From positions 1 through 21,806 of the forward strand of contig CAYMLL010000109.1 in NCBI GenBank assembly GCA_964390645.1: a stretch of DNA of 21,806 bases, in the 5' to 3' direction. Below, in pieces: positions 19,701 to 21,806 of the stretch. The notes below the pieces were generated by a model, which saw nothing but the letters and a program-made list of their open reading frames with translations, ran no database searches and was not told the DNA's origin. A program made the position numbers and the translations under genes. This DNA comes from CAYMLL01 sp964390645 (GTDB lineage: Bacteria; Planctomycetota; UBA8108). How positions within the stretch are numbered: the first letter of the stretch is position 1; the number at the start of each line of letters is the position of its first letter.

Positions 19701-21806
19701 TGTGATCAGGAAGTCGAGCCGTTCGAAGAAGTCCTCGCCCGGATGCAGGCTGTCGCAGAGCCAGCGATAGCCGAGCAGACTCGCGAGCAGCAGGAAGAGC
19801 CCGGAGTACCAGACCCGCGCGACCGAGACGACCAGCAAGAAGACCGCCGCCCGTTGTGGTGTCGTCAGCTGATCCGGCTCCATCATCTCGTACGCGAAGA
19901 GCACACAGAGCAGTGCCGTCATCGCCGCGACACCGATCTGGAAGGGCCGCACCAGAGCGTGGAGGCGAGCGTGAGCCCGCTTCGACGCCTCGAGCAGCAG
20001 GTGGACGACCTGGACCCCGATCAGGAAGCAGAGCAGGGCACCGCAATCACCTCGCCAGGGCAAGCCGTCGAAGTCGGACAGCCAGCCCTCGCCGGAGCCG
20101 ACCGACAGGGAGAGCGACACGCACAGCGCGAACAGGAACCCGCCGAATTCGGCCCTTCCCCGGCGCATGCCGTGCCACACCAGCTGTGCGGCCAGGAAAC
20201 CACCCAGGGCCCAGGCCTCGCGCGTGATCGTGCTGCCGGCCACGCTGACCGTCAAGACGATCGCCGCAAGCAGACTACCGTAGCCGAGCACCCCGCGAGT
20301 CGGTCGCGACAGCGTCCCCTCCACCCAGTCATGTCGCCGATGCAGGACCACCCGGTAGAACGTGTAACAGACCTGGAGCAGGAGTCCGAAGATCAACACG
20401 ATCAGCTGCCAGTGAACCTCGTCGAGCAGCTGGTCGCAGAGCAGCGCGATCCCGACTCCCATCCAGATCCACCCGAGGTGCACGGCCGGGCGGACCCGCC
20501 TGTCGCCGCGTCCGTACGCCGCCAGCAGCGTCCAGGTCACACCGGTGAGGAAGATCGCGATCGCCGCCCTTGGCGACATGCCCTCGACGAGGTTTCTGAA
20601 CAGCGTCCACGTCTCGGTGCGGCAGATGAGGAATACCACCGACGCCATCACCGGCCAGGTGAACAGAGTGTGATCGAAACGACGCAGAGGGAAGTCGAAG
20701 CGGCCGAGGAAGCGATCGCCGTCTCCGAGCCCCTGCAGTCTCTTCCAGGGTCTCAGGAAGAAGCAGGTGACGGCCAGCCCGAGGGCACTGCAGGCGCTGC
20801 CGATACCGGTTCCCCAACCGATGTCGCTGAAGGCTTCATGAAAACGTGCCTTCAACTCCGGGAACAGGACGATGACGATGACGGCCGCCATCGCCGAGGG
20901 TACCAGCGAGCGTGAGAAGTAACTGGTGAAGACCAGGGCCGCCGTCATCAGAAGCGGACCGGCGTAGTCCATGGCCTGGCGATACCAGAGCACGTCGCCC
21001 GGAGTCCCCCGTTCGATCACGACGCGCAGAATCATGCCGGTCACCGCCAGCACGCCGTAGGCCCAGAGCACGGTGGAGCGCGCACTCCTGGTCAGTCGGG
21101 TGGGCAGCAACCAGTTCTGTGCCAGCCAGAGCGTCGACAAGATGGCGATCCCGAACACCATGGTGTTGCCGTGCAGCGAGCGTCCGGCCAGGTCGACGCA
21201 GCCCAGATACGGCAGGGACAAGGCCAGCAAGATCATCGCCACGCGCACCAGTCGCAGGCGGTCCTCGCGGTGAGCCAGCCACAGCGAGATGACCGCGGCG
21301 ACCAGGAGGTAGCCGGCGGTGAGCAGCGGCTCGCTCCGATCGTGCCACTGACCCAGCACCGCCACGACCCCGGTCAGGAACAGCGCGCTCGTCCGCATGC
21401 CTGCGGCTGCACGACGGAGATCGTCGTCCTCGCGTCTGCGACCCCGAACACCGGCGACGTGCATGCCGGCGACGATGACGAATCCGAGCGCGGGACGCAG
21501 CGTGCTCGGGAACTCCTCGAGCAGGCCGATGGACGCGCCCGCCAGCGCCAGGAAGCTCAGACCGATCCACTGATGCGCCTCGTGTCGCCGACCCCGCGCC
21601 TGGTAGAGCCAGACCGCGCCGGCGAGGAAGAAGGCGATGACCCGCGCCCACGACTCGCCCTGGGCGAGCAGGCATCCCAGGAAGATCAAGGCGAAGCCGA
21701 GGAAGGACTCGGTCGTGTGCCTGGCCGGATCTTCCCACAAGGCCAGTACACGACGCTCGACGAAGAGCACCAGGCCGCCGGCCATCACCAACATCGCGGA
21801 GTAGGT
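16701..21806 (-). CDS. Giant polytopic membrane protein with apparent ~360-residue internal repeats, 5'-partial
   Basis: The frame is open to the right edge: four codons (T-Y-S-A) lie before the first Met at 21794 and no stop intervenes. The start may therefore be outside, and at least 1,701 residues are encoded. Numbering from that Met, the chain is an almost unbroken series of about 57 hydrophobic stretches of 15-22 residues joined by short Arg-rich or Asp-containing loops, ending in a charged tail (YKTHREDLSGKIDAWRK). No soluble domain, nucleotide-binding motif or transporter signature is visible. A motif of the form [E/D/L]-x-H followed by a membrane segment and a basic loop recurs at His461, His827, His1188 and His1547, with a degenerate copy at Phe95. 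The intervals of 366, 366, 361 and 359 residues each span about 12 hydrophobic stretches. This suggests tandem duplication of a 12-segment unit. It is an integral inner-membrane protein of unknown function; planctomycetes do encode other very large membrane proteins. It is followed by a perfect 9-bp hairpin. Confidence 0.85.
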   Translation of the reverse strand, partial: TYSAMLVMAGGLVLFVERRVLALWEDPARHTTESFLGFALIFLGCLLAQGESWARVIAFFLAGAVWLYQARGRRHEAHQWIGLSFLALAGASIGLLEEFPSTLRPALGFVIVAGMHVAGVRGRRREDDDLRRAAAGMRTSALFLTGVVAVLGQWHDRSEPLLTAGYLLVAAVISLWLAHREDRLRLVRVAMILLALSLPYLGCVDLAGRSLHGNTMVFGIAILSTLWLAQNWLLPTRLTRSARSTVLWAYGVLAVTGMILRVVIERGTPGDVLWYRQAMDYAGPLLMTAALVFTSYFSRSLVPSAMAAVIVIVLFPELKARFHEAFSDIGWGTGIGSACSALGLAVTCFFLRPWKRLQGLGDGDRFLGRFDFPLRRFDHTLFTWPVMASVVFLICRTETWTLFRNLVEGMSPRAAIAIFLTGVTWTLLAAYGRGDRRVRPAVHLGWIWMGVGIALLCDQLLDEVHWQLIVLIFGLLLQVCYTFYRVVLHRRHDWVEGTLSRPTRGVLGYGSLLAAIVLTVSVAGSTITREAWALGGFLAAQLVWHGMRRGRAEFGGFLFALCVSLSLSVGSGEGWLSDFDGLPWRGDCGALLCFLIGVQVVHLLLEASKRAHARLHALVRPFQIGVAAMTALLCVLFAYEMMEPDQLTTPQRAAVFLLVVSVARVWYSGLFLLLASLLGYRWLCDSLHPGEDFFERLDFLITPWRLASFAASLAVLQLIGSRLQTRAPRLVAGTWPEIPGRRIYRPWVLGAAGVLACLPVACQLVVAGWREDIGQVGTSFIAAAALGLIAVQRRNAAILFGAVGAVTVGNAQVVRLCFGEYLIEQGLSEIHLVCLGLVVTMILVALGRRIALRHGLRSTTDRASMSLAGAVLVLLTGNYLIRHNLQDITSFRFLVSGALAYLAALAFRQVARSSDQDSRRAESCEAAYHFGLTVALWCAALLVPAMRGPQLALLALSLPIYYFCLRAELAWRDGNSLAQRYRHSAAALACLVLALYASRAAFQLVFFPDAAVQTAHYHVGSPYVIVIGLLLLRLHGIGGGYWLGFYGGLALMVGSFFAVTAVPDLRPFEHHAAAGWAAILSGHFWTTATTQRSPIKSGLTMLGAIDDEQWSTLRGAWGTFLLASTQILALIGILEHGGDTVVVAPLLLGAASIALHHGVLRRQVWYYIVAGVQVMLALHADFWVESYLDREHIVWVLLGIWAAALVLAWTVPGIGRRPGFGAGLAALAGLVFLHVLVQHPASTTGLWAIAILSLMALASPRPGPAAATSSERVAVGLLLAAPCWLAYFSQFNAVYQEPGFDPTRAWFESWPVLFTALVIWLTGVFGHACRTLFAVQIDAARGKVATLALQIATLLRDRGTHLLLASAALALLGTGAIQVLNYNEALAARELGLMCVIYAALAWTAWSASQAMRSALMFAVMEFCVVAFFMAIRRQLMLTTNYWTPEYDVWASLIVAFALTSTKQLYGPRSRSVNLPLTVSLLVLPVISIGVTLANDLGTNVALLVVGLHSLMFGFLGKDDRESPYNILAVFGFVSFVLIVLWSKLDLHVIHAYVIPVGVGILILLQLFRNRLAAPQRNSIRFVTVLAMLGSSAYYALLDPMYPVAAHVTVLLMSLLAMGLGGFLRVRMYLTLGFAGVVVSLASILYRSLSGLERSPQMTAVGILVLVVGAALVSGAIYYKTHREDLSGKIDAWRKRFGDWE

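Noticed and set aside
18558..20915. A 785-codon open frame on the plus strand, antisense to the giant membrane gene
   Set aside because: Its product is dominated by Gln, Arg, Asp, Glu and Pro with few hydrophobic residues, which is what reading the complement of a hydrophobic GC-rich gene gives. The minus-strand product has clear membrane periodicity.

Overview
The window is GC-rich DNA, probably from an uncultured member of the Planctomycetota. Two secreted proteins carry paired dockerin-like EF-hand cassettes (pattern R-G-D-x-D-x-D-G ... L-T-D-A-V ... L-N-F-L-F, then a Cys-rich tail), and the same stretch holds a CotH-kinase protein, a WPxWxGPxRDG-type beta-propeller protein, a heparinase-like lyase and a large multi-membrane protein. 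This combination is familiar from that phylum, but the taxonomic call is an inference; no rRNA or tRNA gene is visible. The record contains a 10-N scaffold gap at 8775-8784, so it is a draft or metagenome scaffold. About one fifth of the window has no convincing gene. Layout from left to right: a geneless left edge with a strong hairpin and possible coding debris (1-773); a secreted chymotrypsin-fold serine protease with a C-terminal dockerin-like domain (774-1847, +); a closely spaced minus-strand pair, quinone oxidoreductase then enolase-superfamily acid-sugar dehydratase-like enzyme (4428 to 2256); a secreted heparinase II/III-like polysaccharide lyase (8321-4842, -); the gap region (8322-9011); a secreted protein with pre-peptidase-like, cohesin-like and dockerin-like parts (10445-9012, -); a secreted CotH-kinase protein with a fibronectin-III-like end (11223-12851, +); a cyclase-family lipoprotein (13162-14235, +); a secreted PQQ-type beta-propeller protein (16163-14838, -); and a giant membrane protein that runs off the right edge (21806-16701, -). 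Most products are predicted to be exported. The lyase, dehydratase-like enzyme and oxidoreductase could form a uronate-polysaccharide degradation theme, but only the last two are close enough to be called an operon. The other genes sit alone with long leaders and look like separate transcription units. Several stop codons are followed by GC-rich hairpins without a T-tract. The most unusual object is the giant membrane protein: at least 1,701 residues, roughly 57 hydrophobic segments and no recognisable soluble domain. It appears to have an internal period of about 360 residues, or about 12 membrane segments per unit, repeated four times plus a partial fifth. I do not recognise this architecture.
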